NCBI GenBank assembly: GCA_963519845.1
Contig: CAUQNX010000008.1
Coordinates: 1-64,000 of the forward strand
DNA: 64,000 nt
Source of the DNA: Moellerella sp963519845
Lineage (GTDB): Bacteria; Pseudomonadota; Gammaproteobacteria; Enterobacterales; Enterobacteriaceae
Direction of reading: 5' to 3'
The notes under the pieces are model-generated. The model searched no databases and had not been told where the DNA came from. It worked only from the letters and a program-made list of their open reading frames with translations. Position numbers and translations under genes: made by a program. This document shows positions 35,551 to 45,287 of this stretch, piece after piece. Within the stretch, counting starts at the first letter, position 1. Each line of letters opens with the position of its first letter.

Positions 35551-35641
35551 GCTAAAAATGATCGTCTCATTTTTTAGCTCTTGATGATCTCATCGCCATA
35601 GCGAAGTTGTTTGATCGGGTTATCCAAAATAGGGTAACCCG
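35551..35641 (+). terminator. Two hairpins after osmY
   Basis: The first, GCTAAAAATGA (35551-35561) with TCATTTTTTAGC (35567-35578), has its T run inside the stem. The second, CGGGTTATCC (35616-35625) with GGGTAACCCG (35632-35641), is a ten-pair stem with one G-U pair. Together they separate osmY from yjjU. Confidence 0.7.
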
Positions 35642-35739
35642 ACCTTAGTTCTCTTTTTATCACGCCTACTTTCTACTATTATTACCCTTTCTATTTGCCC
35701 ATGACGATCCTCGTTATGATGATTAATAAGAGTTTAATT

Positions 35740-36729
35740 ATGGGAACACATGTTTCTGTCACCCTTGGCAGTATTGAGCCTCTGGCTTTTTCCGAAGAAA
35801 TAAATTTAGGTAAAACGGCGCTTATTTGTGAAGGTGGCGGTCAGCGCGGTATTTTTACTGCTGGTGTCTTAGATGAGTTTTTAAAAGCCAATTTTAATCC
35901 TTTTGATCTTATGATTGGGACATCTGCCGGTGCGCAAAATCTTTCATCCTATATCTGCGGTCAGCGGGGATATGCGCGTAAAGTCATTTCAAGTTACACC
36001 ACAGATCCGCGTTTTTTTAATCCATTTCGTTTTATTCGCGGCGGTCATCTTATTGATCTTGATTGGCTGATGAACATTACTAGCACTGAGTTTCCACTGG
36101 CCCTCGATCGTGGTATTGAGTTGATGGCGACTGGACGTGAATTTTTGATGAGTACTTGCCATAGTGATGATTTTAGCGCTGTTTATCTGCAACCCAATAA
36201 AGACAACTGGTATGACGTGATCCGTGCGTCGAGTGCTATCCCCGGCTTTTATCGTTCAGGGGTAGAGCTCAATGGCCAGCTCTATTTGGATGGTGGGGTT
36301 AGTGCGGCCATTCCTGTCGAAGAAGCTTATCGGCGTGGCGCAACTACACTGGTGATCATTCGAACTGTTCCGTCTCAACTCTACTTTACACCGGATTGGG
36401 TTAAGCGGATGACTCGTTGGCTTGAAACCAGTAGCTTGCAAAAAATGGCCCTAATGATGAAAATTCATCTTACAAGCTACCGTCGCACGCAAGAATTTAT
36501 TGATAATCCGCCTGAAAATGTGCAAATTTTTGAAATTTATCCTCGTACCCCATTAAGGAGTAGCGCTCTTGGTAGTCGATACTCATTTTTAACTCAAGAT
36601 TATCAGACCGGTCGCCAGTGTGGTCGCTATTTTCTTTCCGCCTTAGGGGCTAATTTCGCAAGTAAAAATTTCTCTGGTGCTTGTGCTATATGGCAAAATC
36701 AGTTGCGAGAAAAAGGTTTTGTTAATTAA
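35740..36729 (+). CDS. yjjU: Patatin-like phospholipase family protein YjjU
   Basis: Protein of 329 residues with the patatin signatures: oxyanion loop CEGGGQRGIF (about residue 28), nucleophile Ser in GTSAG (about 57) and catalytic Asp in LDGGVS (about 182). It probably hydrolyses an acyl ester of a lipid; the natural substrate of YjjU is unknown. The ATG at 35740 is chosen because it matches the E. coli start and follows AAGAG; the frame is open from 35695. It is followed by yjjV, as in E. coli. Confidence 0.9.
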   Translation: MGTHVSVTLGSIEPLAFSEEINLGKTALICEGGGQRGIFTAGVLDEFLKANFNPFDLMIGTSAGAQNLSSYICGQRGYARKVISSYTTDPRFFNPFRFIRGGHLIDLDWLMNITSTEFPLALDRGIELMATGREFLMSTCHSDDFSAVYLQPNKDNWYDVIRASSAIPGFYRSGVELNGQLYLDGGVSAAIPVEEAYRRGATTLVIIRTVPSQLYFTPDWVKRMTRWLETSSLQKMALMMKIHLTSYRRTQEFIDNPPENVQIFEIYPRTPLRSSALGSRYSFLTQDYQTGRQCGRYFLSALGANFASKNFSGACAIWQNQLREKGFVN

Positions 36730-36735
36730 TTCGAT

Positions 36736-36765
36736 AAATGTCATTTCACTTAATAGCTGACATTT
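36736..36765. repeat. Inverted repeat between yjjU and yjjV
   Basis: AAATGTCA (36736-36743) and TGACATTT (36758-36765) form an eight-pair stem without a T run. Confidence 0.45.
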
Positions 36766-36825
36766 GCGGCAGTAGTGATAATAAATTAATGACTATTACT
36801 TCACTGAAATTGATGAGGAAAACAG

Positions 36826-37596
36826 ATGTTTATTGATACCCATTGCCATTTTGATTTCCCTCCCTTTAGTGACGATTATGCGGCAAGCCTGCTATTAGCT
36901 GAAAAGGCAAATATCACTGATATTATTATTCCAGCAGTGAGTATCGATAATATCGATCGTATTTGGCAACTGATTCATAAGTATAGTCAATTGCACGGTG
37001 CGATAGGTTTTCACCCTTTATATTTATCTAAATTTGAATTTACGCATCTTGATAAGTTGTCTGAACGACTGAATGAGAAGAGCCCTAAGTGTGTTGCGAT
37101 TGGCGAAATCGGTCTTGATCTCTATATGGATGATCCCCAGTTTGAGCGACAAAAGCAGGTTTTGATTGCTCAACTCGATTTAGCCAAACAGCATGATCTA
37201 CCTATTATCCTTCACTCTCGTAAAAGTCATGATCAGCTGGCGGCGATATTAAGACGTCATTCAGTACCTGCTCGTGGCGTGATTCATGGTTTTGCGGGTA
37301 GTTTTTCTCAAGCGCAGGCATTTATTCAGCTAGGCTATCTAATTGGGGTAGGGGGGACTATAACTTATGAGCGAGCACAGAAAACGCGTCAGGTTATGGC
37401 AAAGTTGCCACTCTCATCGCTTTTATTTGAAACTGATGCGCCTGATATGCCCGTTTCTGGTTTTCAAGGTGAGCCAAATCGGCCTGAGCGTATTCAATAT
37501 ATTTATCAGGCACTTTGTGATTTGCGTCAGGAATCTGCAGAAGAGATTGCTGAGCAGCTTTATCGTAACAGTCAGTTACTGTTTAATCTTCAATAG
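36826..37596 (+). CDS. yjjV: TatD-family metal-dependent hydrolase YjjV
   Basis: TIM-barrel hydrolase of 256 residues. Metal ligands are visible in DTHCHFD (residues 3-9), GEIGLD (Glu near 96), ILHSRK (His near 132), VIHGFAG (His near 156) and ETDAPD (Asp near 205). TatD relatives are DNases or general phosphoesterases; YjjV's substrate is not established. It closes the block conserved with E. coli. Confidence 0.92.
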   Translation: MFIDTHCHFDFPPFSDDYAASLLLAEKANITDIIIPAVSIDNIDRIWQLIHKYSQLHGAIGFHPLYLSKFEFTHLDKLSERLNEKSPKCVAIGEIGLDLYMDDPQFERQKQVLIAQLDLAKQHDLPIILHSRKSHDQLAAILRRHSVPARGVIHGFAGSFSQAQAFIQLGYLIGVGGTITYERAQKTRQVMAKLPLSSLLFETDAPDMPVSGFQGEPNRPERIQYIYQALCDLRQESAEEIAEQLYRNSQLLFNLQ

Positions 37597-37623
37597 ACCT
37601 TTCTTTATCATCTTATGCGGATA

Positions 37624-37956
37624 TTAAAAAATCTGTTCACTACAGATATAAGCATTAACGATCTCATTAACGACCTTCCAGCAAACTTCAGGATCATATT
37701 GTCCACTGAAGGCTGCTTGGGCTATATCTAGGTAGCCTTGCATCACCAGCTTAGCTTTACTGGCAAACTCAGTGCTAACCGCTTGATCAGCATATAGCTG
37801 TACATAGTTATGAGCAAAACCGTGAATAATAAAATAGATAGCATTACTTTTGCTGTCGGATTGCATCAGCGACTGCATTTTATCTCTGAGTTCAACATAA
37901 CTATCTGTACCATCTAAGCTTTTTTGAAACTCATTACAAACGGCAACAAAGTTCAT
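37624..37956 (-). CDS. Hypothetical 110-residue cytoplasmic protein
   Basis: Not recognised. The protein has no signal peptide or membrane segment and is predicted mostly helical (HGFAHNYVQLYADQAV and ASKAKLVMQGYLDIAQ). AGAGG five to six bases before the ATG, and normal-looking codon use, support a real gene. It is convergent with yjjV, ending 28 bases from it. Confidence 0.65.
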   Translation of the reverse strand: MNFVAVCNEFQKSLDGTDSYVELRDKMQSLMQSDSKSNAIYFIIHGFAHNYVQLYADQAVSTEFASKAKLVMQGYLDIAQAAFSGQYDPEVCWKVVNEIVNAYICSEQIF

Positions 37957-38330
37957 AAAATACCTCTAGGAATAAAGAATACAAGTCAAAAAAATAGGTG
38001 TCATCGTTATTATAGCGGTAGTTATCAACTATTTATCGACGACCGTCAAGTGAATATACCCCCCTTACATTAAAAAATAACACTGAATTATCACTTTAAA
38101 AATAATGTGTTACATTTAATCTTCAATAATTACATGTTTATAACTTGCCAAATGCTGTAATTGTGATATGCGTCGTATAATCTAAAAAATTAGACTGATG
38201 AAATTGATAACCTGACAAACATTGGGTATAACTTGACTAACATGATAACTATAGTGAATGAAGAGGTGAGTTTATCTTTTTTTTTAGATAATAAGCTTTT
38301 TACTGACACTTAAATTTCAGAGACAGTCCT
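37957..38330. other. Intergenic promoter region before the M20 hydrolase
   Basis: About 370 AT-rich bases carrying promoters for the two divergent genes (hypothetical to the left, hydrolase to the right). No defined operator, repeat or RNA gene was identified. Confidence 0.45.
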
Positions 38331-39572
38331 ATGCTTCAACATAATTACAGATTTCAAGAAATGCAGGATCTTTTTGAAAGATTACAAACCTACAATAAAA
38401 ATAAAAATAGTGGAATCACACGCTTAGCCTATGGGGAGGAAGACGAGTCTGCGCACCGCTTTTTGATTGAGATGATGGAAGATAGTGGACTTACCGTTAG
38501 GCAGGATGCGGTTGGTAATGTTTTTGCGCGGTTAGCGGGTAAAGAGCCTCATTTGCCAGCAGTAGGTACAGGTTCTCATATTGATACTGTCCCGCAAGGT
38601 GGCGCTTATGATGGTGCGCTTGGTGTTATTGCTGGTTTTTATGCATTGATGCAATTTAGACCTAAACAGCTAAAAAGAGATCTCGAGTTAGTTATTTTCC
38701 GTGCTGAAGAGTCAAGCCGTTTTGGTTTCTCTTGCGCAGGAAGTAAAGTGCTTTCGGGCAGTGCTGATATCAAAAAATGGCAGCAAAATCTGGATGATAG
38801 CGGTTTAAATATTCTACAAGCGATAAATGAAGCGGGTTATTCAAGTGAGAATATTCCACAGAGTGAATTACCAGAAGACTATTTTTCAGCCTTTGTTGAA
38901 TTGCATATCGAGCAGGGCAGATGCTTAGAAAATGAAAAGAAACAAATAGGTATTGTGAATGGTATCGCAGCGCCGACGCGCTTTGCGGTAGAAGTATTAG
39001 GCCACGCGGATCATTCAGGTGCCACACCTATGGGCCAGCGTCAGGATGCCTTAGTTGCGAGCGCTATGGTGATTTCTGATATTCATCACGCGGCTTGTAA
39101 AGAGTCTGCATGGGGAACGGTTGGCACTGTAGGGAAAATAGAAGCTTATCCTAACTCAATGAATGTGATTCCGGGCAAGGTTAATTTCTTTGTTGATATT
39201 CGTGGTATTGATAGCGACAGTATTGAGCGTGTAGTTGCGGGTTTAAAAAGCGCTATTGAGAAAGCGGAAAAGGATAATCAAGTTAATATTAAGATCAGAG
39301 AAATCGCCGCTGAGCAGCCAGTTAAATTGAACGACAATATTTGCCAGTTAATTAGCAATCAATGTGAAAAATTGAATATTAATTATAAAGTGATGTTAAG
39401 TGGTGCAGGTCATGATTCCATGTATATGGCAAAAAAATATCCGACAGCGATGATCTTTATACCATCAAAAGAGGGAATTAGTCATCATCCCGATGAGTAT
39501 AGTCATTTTGATGATATTAAAGTTGCGACTCATTTATTAAAAGAGACATTAGAAGAGCTGGCTGATCGTTAA
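38331..39572 (+). CDS. M20-family Zn hydrolase (hydantoinase/carbamoylase, allantoate amidohydrolase type)
   Basis: Protein of 413 residues. Metal-site motifs are GSHIDTV (His near 83), YDGALG, EESSRFG (Glu near 127), ELHIEQG and ISHHPDEYSHFDD. The dimerisation domain holds GHADHSGATPM. Members cleave N-carbamoyl amino acids, allantoate or ureidoglycolate, releasing ammonia; the exact substrate is not readable. The XRE regulator gene converges with it, overlapping by four bases. Confidence 0.87.
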   Translation: MLQHNYRFQEMQDLFERLQTYNKNKNSGITRLAYGEEDESAHRFLIEMMEDSGLTVRQDAVGNVFARLAGKEPHLPAVGTGSHIDTVPQGGAYDGALGVIAGFYALMQFRPKQLKRDLELVIFRAEESSRFGFSCAGSKVLSGSADIKKWQQNLDDSGLNILQAINEAGYSSENIPQSELPEDYFSAFVELHIEQGRCLENEKKQIGIVNGIAAPTRFAVEVLGHADHSGATPMGQRQDALVASAMVISDIHHAACKESAWGTVGTVGKIEAYPNSMNVIPGKVNFFVDIRGIDSDSIERVVAGLKSAIEKAEKDNQVNIKIREIAAEQPVKLNDNICQLISNQCEKLNINYKVMLSGAGHDSMYMAKKYPTAMIFIPSKEGISHHPDEYSHFDDIKVATHLLKETLEELADR

Positions 39573-40447
39573 TGGTTTTTTAACGTTTTATTTAATAGGT
39601 CTATCGCTTCAGAACCTTTAACTGCTTTATTCCAAAAATTATTAAAAAACTTTTGATAGTGATTAATGGCTTCATTGGAGTTAGTTACCGATGCAATCCC
39701 ATTTATAACATTAGGGAATTCACCTAAACGGAATGGACTTATTGCAACCGAGTATGGATCGTTATTTTTATAAAATAATTGGAATGTTAAAGAAGGTAAA
39801 ATATCTTCAGAGATAGCTATTTCAATTGTTTGTTTTCCATCCTCGATGACATTAATTAAATGAATAACTTCATTTCGAGCTTGTAGTACCCGTTGCATTC
39901 TTGTACTTGGTGATAAATTAAAAGAACCCACCACGCCAAGATGAAGAAACTTTTCAATTTGTTGTAGGCCAATAAGGTCAAATAATTTGGTTGGGCTATT
40001 TATATTTTGTATTTTACGCTGAGAAAGAATAGATAAGGTATCTGTTATCTTTGATTCAATCGAGGGCTGTTCTGGGAAGGACTCCATTAACATTTTTGCA
40101 AGATATTCGTCATAATTGGCAGAGGTTAATAAATAAGAAAAAGGTTCAAAGTGAGAGTAAATATGTGAAGACTCATGCTCCATTTGCCTCATGCGCTCGA
40201 AAAAACCACTGGCGTTTGAGTAATACTCATTATCGACACCAAGTAGGCTAGGCAGCGAAGTATTGAGTAAATGTGCAAGTTTTTCAAGAGTTTCAATTTT
40301 TACGATTTCACCTTTTTCCAGCAGGTAAACAGCAGCACGGGAAATATTAATACTAGCCGCAACGTCTTCAGCTTTTAAAGAGGCGGCGATACGATAAGCC
40401 CGAAGGCGCTGGCCGATAGCAACGTAATCGATTGAATCTTGTTTCAT
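39569..40447 (-). CDS. XRE-family transcriptional regulator
   Basis: Protein of 292 residues with an N-terminal Cro/C1-type helix-turn-helix (about residues 12-66: IGQRLRAYRIAASL, then INISRAAVYLLEKGEI) and a C-terminal domain of about 220 residues of no recognised family, probably for ligand sensing. It lies between the carbamoylase-type hydrolase and the divergent transporter-amidohydrolase operon and is the obvious candidate to regulate both. Confidence 0.85.
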   Translation of the reverse strand: MKQDSIDYVAIGQRLRAYRIAASLKAEDVAASINISRAAVYLLEKGEIVKIETLEKLAHLLNTSLPSLLGVDNEYYSNASGFFERMRQMEHESSHIYSHFEPFSYLLTSANYDEYLAKMLMESFPEQPSIESKITDTLSILSQRKIQNINSPTKLFDLIGLQQIEKFLHLGVVGSFNLSPSTRMQRVLQARNEVIHLINVIEDGKQTIEIAISEDILPSLTFQLFYKNNDPYSVAISPFRLGEFPNVINGIASVTNSNEAINHYQKFFNNFWNKAVKGSEAIDLLNKTLKNH

Positions 40448-41037
40448 AGGAATTTAACTTTTCAATTTTTTTATAATTTAACATTACTAAGTGAATTTTT
40501 CAATGTAAATGAACTAAATGAGGTAGATGATTAACAAATCAATATATTTTTAGATCAGTTTTGTAACGATAAAATAACAATGGAAAAATCTATTTTACTC
40601 AATTATTTTTCTTGATTATAAACGATATAATTAATATTGATTGAAATTAATTAACTGATTTTTTACATTTAAACCAGTATGTAATATGCTTGTTTTAAAT
40701 TATTTACATGTTCTATTTTAATTGTTTTTTTTCTCATAAATGGATGACCTAATTTAATTGATAGTGATAGGCTTTATCAATTAGATTTTATTTAATTTAA
40801 ATATTGTTTTTTTATCTTGTGAAATAAGTTCTAATTATGATGTTTAAAGGGATATAGTTTAATGAGTTGTATATTTCATTGACAATAATCAATTTGTAAT
40901 TTTGCTTGGTGCTTATAATGAAATTAGCTTACAACAATATGCCAATCTAAAAATTATATATAAAAAATTATCAACAATAAGAAAACTCCATTATCACTAA
41001 TGGGTGTTACAATTTTATTTATCATTAAGGGAAAGTT
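40448..41037. other. Long AT-rich regulatory gap before the DcuC-like gene
   Basis: 590 bases, strongly AT-rich, without a credible gene. The right part holds an FNR-like site (40879-40892) and a perfect -10 hexamer (40914-40919), leaving a 5' leader of about 110 bases. The rest would hold the promoter of the regulator gene and any operator for it. Confidence 0.6.
40879..40919 (+). promoter_or_regulatory. FNR-type class II promoter for the DcuC-like operon
   Basis: TTGACAATAATCAA (40879-40892) matches TTGAT-N4-ATCAA with one mismatch. A perfect TATAAT follows at 40914-40919, so transcription should start near 40926, placing the FNR site at about -40.5/-41. This is the arrangement of FNR-activated promoters and implies anaerobic induction. 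Confidence 0.75.
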
Positions 41038-42321
41038 ATGGTAATGCAAATCATAGCTGTAATAGTTATTTTCATAACAATTTATTTGTTAATAAAGAAA
41101 TATGAAACTCGTATGGTGCTAATTGGGGCAGGTTTATTACTCTGTACGCTCAGTTTAACACCAATGGATGCGTTAAATGCTTTTAGTGAACGAATGGTAT
41201 CCTCATCACTTATTCAAGCAATTTGTGCGAGTATGGGTTTTGCCTATGTCATGAAGTACACCAAATGTGATATGCATTTAGTTTTGGTGTTGTCTAAATT
41301 TTTAACCCGTCTTGGCTTTTTTCTTATCCCAGCTGCGGTTATCGTCACTTTCTTTATTAATATCGCTATTCCTTCCGCCGCCGGTTGTGCAGCAGCAGTG
41401 GGTGCAACGCTAATCCCGCTATTAATCGCAGCGCGTATCCATCCTGCTATTGCTGGTGGTACTGTATTGTGTGGGACTATAGGTTCGATGCTTAGTCCAG
41501 GGCTTTCACATAATTCATTTGTCGCGCAAATGTCTAATATGAGCATTGTCGATTTAATCGCTCGCCATGGTCCATATAGTTTGATTGCCGGTGCGATCGC
41601 CGCTATCTCTTTAGCTGGCGTTGCCCTTATCAGAAAAGAGTACAATATGAATGCGGTAACGACCGCAGGCACTATGGGGTCTGATGGCGCAGCAAAAGCC
41701 GATGAGCCCAAAGCGCGTCCTAACTATCTTTATGCAACAGCGCCTTTTATCCCGCTAATTCTGTTAATTCTGCCATTCTTTGGCCCATTTAAAGAATTTA
41801 GTATTACTGTGCCAGCGGCCATGATCATAGGTTCTATTTATGCCTTAGTGATCACTTTAACTAGTCCATCGGCTATCACTAAAGAGTTCTTTAAAGGGAT
41901 GGGAAATTCCTACGGTGATGTTTTAGGTATTATTATCGCCGCTGCCGTATTTGCTGCTGGTTTAAAATCCTCAGGTATTATCGATGCCTTTATTAGCTTC
42001 TTAATCCACTCGCCTGAATTTGCGCGCTGGGGCGGAACATTAGGTCCTTTCTTAATGGGAATGATCACAGGTTCGGGTGACGCTGCCGCATTCGCCTTTA
42101 ACGAAACTGTCACACCATTTGCTGCAAAATTTGGCTATGAAATTCCTGATTTAGGTATGGCAGCCGCTATTGCCGGCGCATTAGGACGTACTATGTCACC
42201 ACTGGCTGGTGCTGCGATTGTTTGCGCGGGTCTTGCTAACGTCAACCCAATGGAAATCGCCAAACGTACTGCTCCAGGCATGATCATTGGCGTTATCTTC
42301 ATCGCCCTATTCATGCTATAG
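41038..42321 (+). CDS. DcuC-like anaerobic carrier
   Basis: Membrane protein of 427 residues with about twelve hydrophobic segments, of the DcuC/C4-dicarboxylate anaerobic carrier family (PSAAGCAAAVGATLIPLLI near residue 118; GSGDAAAFAFNETVTPFA near 345). DcuC proteins exchange or export dicarboxylates such as succinate. Here the neighbour is an amidohydrolase, so the substrate may instead be an N-acyl or amino-dicarboxylate compound; that is inference. AAGGGAAA precedes the ATG. A gap of 17 bases leads to the amidohydrolase gene. Confidence 0.83.
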   Translation: MVMQIIAVIVIFITIYLLIKKYETRMVLIGAGLLLCTLSLTPMDALNAFSERMVSSSLIQAICASMGFAYVMKYTKCDMHLVLVLSKFLTRLGFFLIPAAVIVTFFINIAIPSAAGCAAAVGATLIPLLIAARIHPAIAGGTVLCGTIGSMLSPGLSHNSFVAQMSNMSIVDLIARHGPYSLIAGAIAAISLAGVALIRKEYNMNAVTTAGTMGSDGAAKADEPKARPNYLYATAPFIPLILLILPFFGPFKEFSITVPAAMIIGSIYALVITLTSPSAITKEFFKGMGNSYGDVLGIIIAAAVFAAGLKSSGIIDAFISFLIHSPEFARWGGTLGPFLMGMITGSGDAAAFAFNETVTPFAAKFGYEIPDLGMAAAIAGALGRTMSPLAGAAIVCAGLANVNPMEIAKRTAPGMIIGVIFIALFML

Positions 42322-42338
42322 ATTAAAGGAAAATAAAT

Positions 42339-43604
42339 ATGTCTATGATCACTTTAGAAAAATTAATTGAATGGCGTCGTGAGTTTCACCAATATCCTGA
42401 AATTGGTTGGTCTGAATTTTTAACTACGGCAAAAATAGTTAAAGAGCTGCGTCAACTGGGTTTTGATGTCAAAGTAGGTACTGAGGTTATCAATCCTGAA
42501 TTTGCGTTTGGCCGTCGTCAGCAAGTGGTTGAAAAAGGTCTTAGTGTGGCTCGTGAGCATAAGGTTGACGAGAGCTTATTAAATGAGATGCAAGAGCTAA
42601 CGGGTTGTGTTGCTGTATTCGATAGTGGAAAACCGGGCCCCGTTGTCGCCCTGCGTTTTGATATCGACTGCGTGGGTGTTACCGAAACCACCGATGCGGA
42701 TCATATTCCTCAACAAGGTAATTTCTCTTCCTGTCATCCCGGTGAAATGCACGCCTGTGGTCATGATGGACATATTGCTATCGGTTTAGGTGTGGCGCAC
42801 TGGTTAGCGGCAAATAAAGATAAGTTAGTGGGTAAAGTTAAATTACTGTTTCAACCGGCAGAAGAGGGCGTGCGAGGCGCTCGTGCTATGGCTGAAAGCG
42901 GCATCGTCGATGATGTCGATTTCTTCTTAGGTGGTCACCTTGGTTTTATTGCGGACAGTGGCGAGATTGTGATTAACCCAACGCACTTCCTCTGTACGAC
43001 TAAGCTTGATTTTCGTTTTAAAGGACTGCCTTCTCATGCTGGCGCTGAGCCAGAATTGGGTCGTAACGCACTGGCGGGCGCTTGTCATGCCGCAACTCAA
43101 ATGCTGGGTATCTCTCGCCATGGTAAAGGCATGTCCCGTATCAATATCGGCGTATTAAAAGCGGGGGAAGGTCGTAATGTCACCCCTGCCAATGCCGAGA
43201 TGCAAATTGAAGTTCGTGGTGAAAACGAAGAGATAAATCGTTTTATGAGTGAAAATGCTATTCGTATGGCAGAAGGCGCGGCTCATAGCTTCCAATTAGA
43301 GATGAGTAGTGAAGTGATGGGAGAAGCGGTTGATTTAACAAATGATCAAGAGCTTATCGATGTAATGACGCAGGTTGTAGGCCAATATGCTGAATTAACG
43401 GCTGTCGCCACTCGACCTTTTGGCGGTAGTGAAGACGCAACTATTCTAGCTAAACGTGTACAACAGCATGGCGGTAAATCAATTTACTTTGTGGTCGGTG
43501 CCGATAGAACAGCGGGACATCACCAAGCTAAATTTGATTTTGATGAAAAACAGCTAATGACCGCGGTAAATCTATATACCGGTTGTTTAACGTCTTTATT
43601 ATAA
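42339..43604 (+). CDS. M20-family amidohydrolase (AbgA-like)
   Basis: Protein of 421 residues. The metal-binding motifs HACGHDGH (about residue 138) and PAEEGVRGARAM (about 174) and the conserved WRREFHQYPEIGW start resemble AbgA, a subunit of p-aminobenzoyl-glutamate hydrolase, and IAA-amino acid hydrolases. It would cleave an amide bond of an N-acyl amino acid in the cytoplasm. There is no AbgB partner. It is the second gene after the DcuC-like carrier and is closed by a terminator. Confidence 0.85.
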   Translation: MSMITLEKLIEWRREFHQYPEIGWSEFLTTAKIVKELRQLGFDVKVGTEVINPEFAFGRRQQVVEKGLSVAREHKVDESLLNEMQELTGCVAVFDSGKPGPVVALRFDIDCVGVTETTDADHIPQQGNFSSCHPGEMHACGHDGHIAIGLGVAHWLAANKDKLVGKVKLLFQPAEEGVRGARAMAESGIVDDVDFFLGGHLGFIADSGEIVINPTHFLCTTKLDFRFKGLPSHAGAEPELGRNALAGACHAATQMLGISRHGKGMSRINIGVLKAGEGRNVTPANAEMQIEVRGENEEINRFMSENAIRMAEGAAHSFQLEMSSEVMGEAVDLTNDQELIDVMTQVVGQYAELTAVATRPFGGSEDATILAKRVQQHGGKSIYFVVGADRTAGHHQAKFDFDEKQLMTAVNLYTGCLTSLL

Positions 43605-43658
43605 GAAGTCGGTTTTAATCGATGTAAAAAAAGAGTTCTACTCCTAGCGCTTAATTCT

Positions 43659-43686
43659 GGTCTGGCGAAATGTCAGACCTTTTTTT
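43659..43686 (+). terminator. Terminator after the AbgA-like gene
   Basis: GGTCTG (43659-43664), nine-base loop, CAGACC (43674-43679), then seven T residues (43680-43686). Confidence 0.88.
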
Positions 43687-43705
43687 ATTTAATGGACATT
43701 TGTTA

Positions 43706-44857
43706 TTAGCGTGGAACGCGGATACCACCTGCAACGCCATTTGGGCTCCAGACTATTTGCCACAATTGAATATCTCTAGCTCGAAAAGCCCCCGCACAAG
43801 CATTAAGGTAGTAGCTGAACATACGTTTAAAACGCGGCGTATATTTTTTTTGTAATTCGGGCCAATGCTCAAGAAAATTTGAATACCAAGCCATGAGTGT
43901 TTTGTCATAATCCGCACCAAAGTTGTGCCAATCCTCCATAACAAACTTATCTTTACTTGCCTGAGCTATTTTTTCAATTGAGGGAAGAACACCGTGAGGG
44001 AAGATATATTTTTCAATCCAAGGATCCACATTGATTTTATTTTGATTTGAGCCAATGGTGTGTAATAAGAATAAGCCATCATCTTTAATATTATGGCGTA
44101 CAACATCAAAGTAATTAGCGTAATTTTTAACCCCAACATGTTCAAACATACCGACAGAAACAATTCGATCAAATTGATCATTAAGGTCGCGATAGTCTTT
44201 TAATGTAATATCTACATCTAATCCCTGACAATGTTTTTGTGCGAATTTTTGTTGCTCTTTTGAAATGGTCACGCCTGTCACTGAAACGCCATAATGGCGA
44301 GCTGCGTAGGCAGAAAATCCGCCCCAGCCACAACCGATATCTAGTACACGCATACCCGGTTTTAACTGTAATTTATGGCAGATTAGATCTAATTTATGTT
44401 GTTGAGCTTGTTCAAGTGTGGCTGCATTTTGCCAATAGCCACAGGAATACTGCATATAAGGATCTAACATCAGAGTAAAGAGATCGTTACCTAAATCATA
44501 GTGTTCTTCACCGACCATTAAAGAACGCTTTTTTGTTTGCATATTGAATAAACGAGCAACAATAATTTGCATTATATCAGTAAGATTATTAGGAAGTTTA
44601 GTATCTAATTTAGCCTTGAGAACACGATAAAAAAATTCATCTAATTGTTCACAATCCCACCAAGCATCCATATAACTTTCTCCCAATCCAAGGGAGCCAT
44701 TTTGTAATACTCTTTTATAAAAGGCAGTATTGTTTACTTTAATATCAAATGGGCGAGAACCATTGATCTTAACATCAGCCTGATGTAATAAGGCATCACA
44801 AATTTCTTTCCATTTATTTGATACCTGACTTGTTGTTTTATCTATACTATTACTCAT
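43706..44857 (-). CDS. cfa: Cyclopropane-fatty-acyl-phospholipid synthase
   Basis: SAM-dependent enzyme of 383 residues that adds a methylene bridge to unsaturated acyl chains of membrane phospholipids. Motifs include LGLGESYMDAWWDC (about residue 57), YDLGNDLF, the SAM-binding VLDIGCGWGGFSAYAA (about 169) and SVGMFEHVG. E. coli Cfa has the same length. It is convergent with the AbgA-like gene. Cyclopropanation typically rises in stationary phase and acid stress. Confidence 0.96.
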   Translation of the reverse strand: MSNSIDKTTSQVSNKWKEICDALLHQADVKINGSRPFDIKVNNTAFYKRVLQNGSLGLGESYMDAWWDCEQLDEFFYRVLKAKLDTKLPNNLTDIMQIIVARLFNMQTKKRSLMVGEEHYDLGNDLFTLMLDPYMQYSCGYWQNAATLEQAQQHKLDLICHKLQLKPGMRVLDIGCGWGGFSAYAARHYGVSVTGVTISKEQQKFAQKHCQGLDVDITLKDYRDLNDQFDRIVSVGMFEHVGVKNYANYFDVVRHNIKDDGLFLLHTIGSNQNKINVDPWIEKYIFPHGVLPSIEKIAQASKDKFVMEDWHNFGADYDKTLMAWYSNFLEHWPELQKKYTPRFKRMFSYYLNACAGAFRARDIQLWQIVWSPNGVAGGIRVPR

Positions 44858-45287
44858 AATAACTCCAATATTTGGTGAGATTTTTAAATATTAATTCATC
44901 CATTAAAAATCAATGTTTACTGTCTAAAAGATTAACTTTTTGCCGTGCAGATTTAAGGCAGTCTAGAAAAAACTTGAACAGTTACACGCTCATCGGTAGT
45001 CGTATCCGTAAGTATCTTAAGATAAATATATCTTGCCAAATTCAGTGATGGATTATTTTATTTTGGACGCATTCGGCTATTAAGTAAACTCTTAATTGAG
45101 TAATAATACTTAAGTATTAGTGTGTTGAGTTTTATTTATAATCGAATATAAGCGATCTATTTTATTTGATTATTTGCTTTTAATTAAAGCTAAATGAAGG
45201 TTATTTGCTTACTTATTTGGGATTGTATCAATTTATTGAAATTTAATTTATCAGAGTAACTATTAAGAGACTAAGAGACGAGATATT
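44858..45287. other. Intergenic region between cfa and the methyltransferase
   Basis: About 430 bases holding two divergent promoters. No coding sequence and no confidently recognised operator was seen. Confidence 0.45.

Noticed and set aside
41244..41711. 155-codon open frame on the minus strand inside the DcuC-like gene
   Set aside because: It is fully antisense to a well-supported membrane protein gene, has low-complexity Ala/Ile/Pro content expected from the complement, and has no ribosome-binding site.
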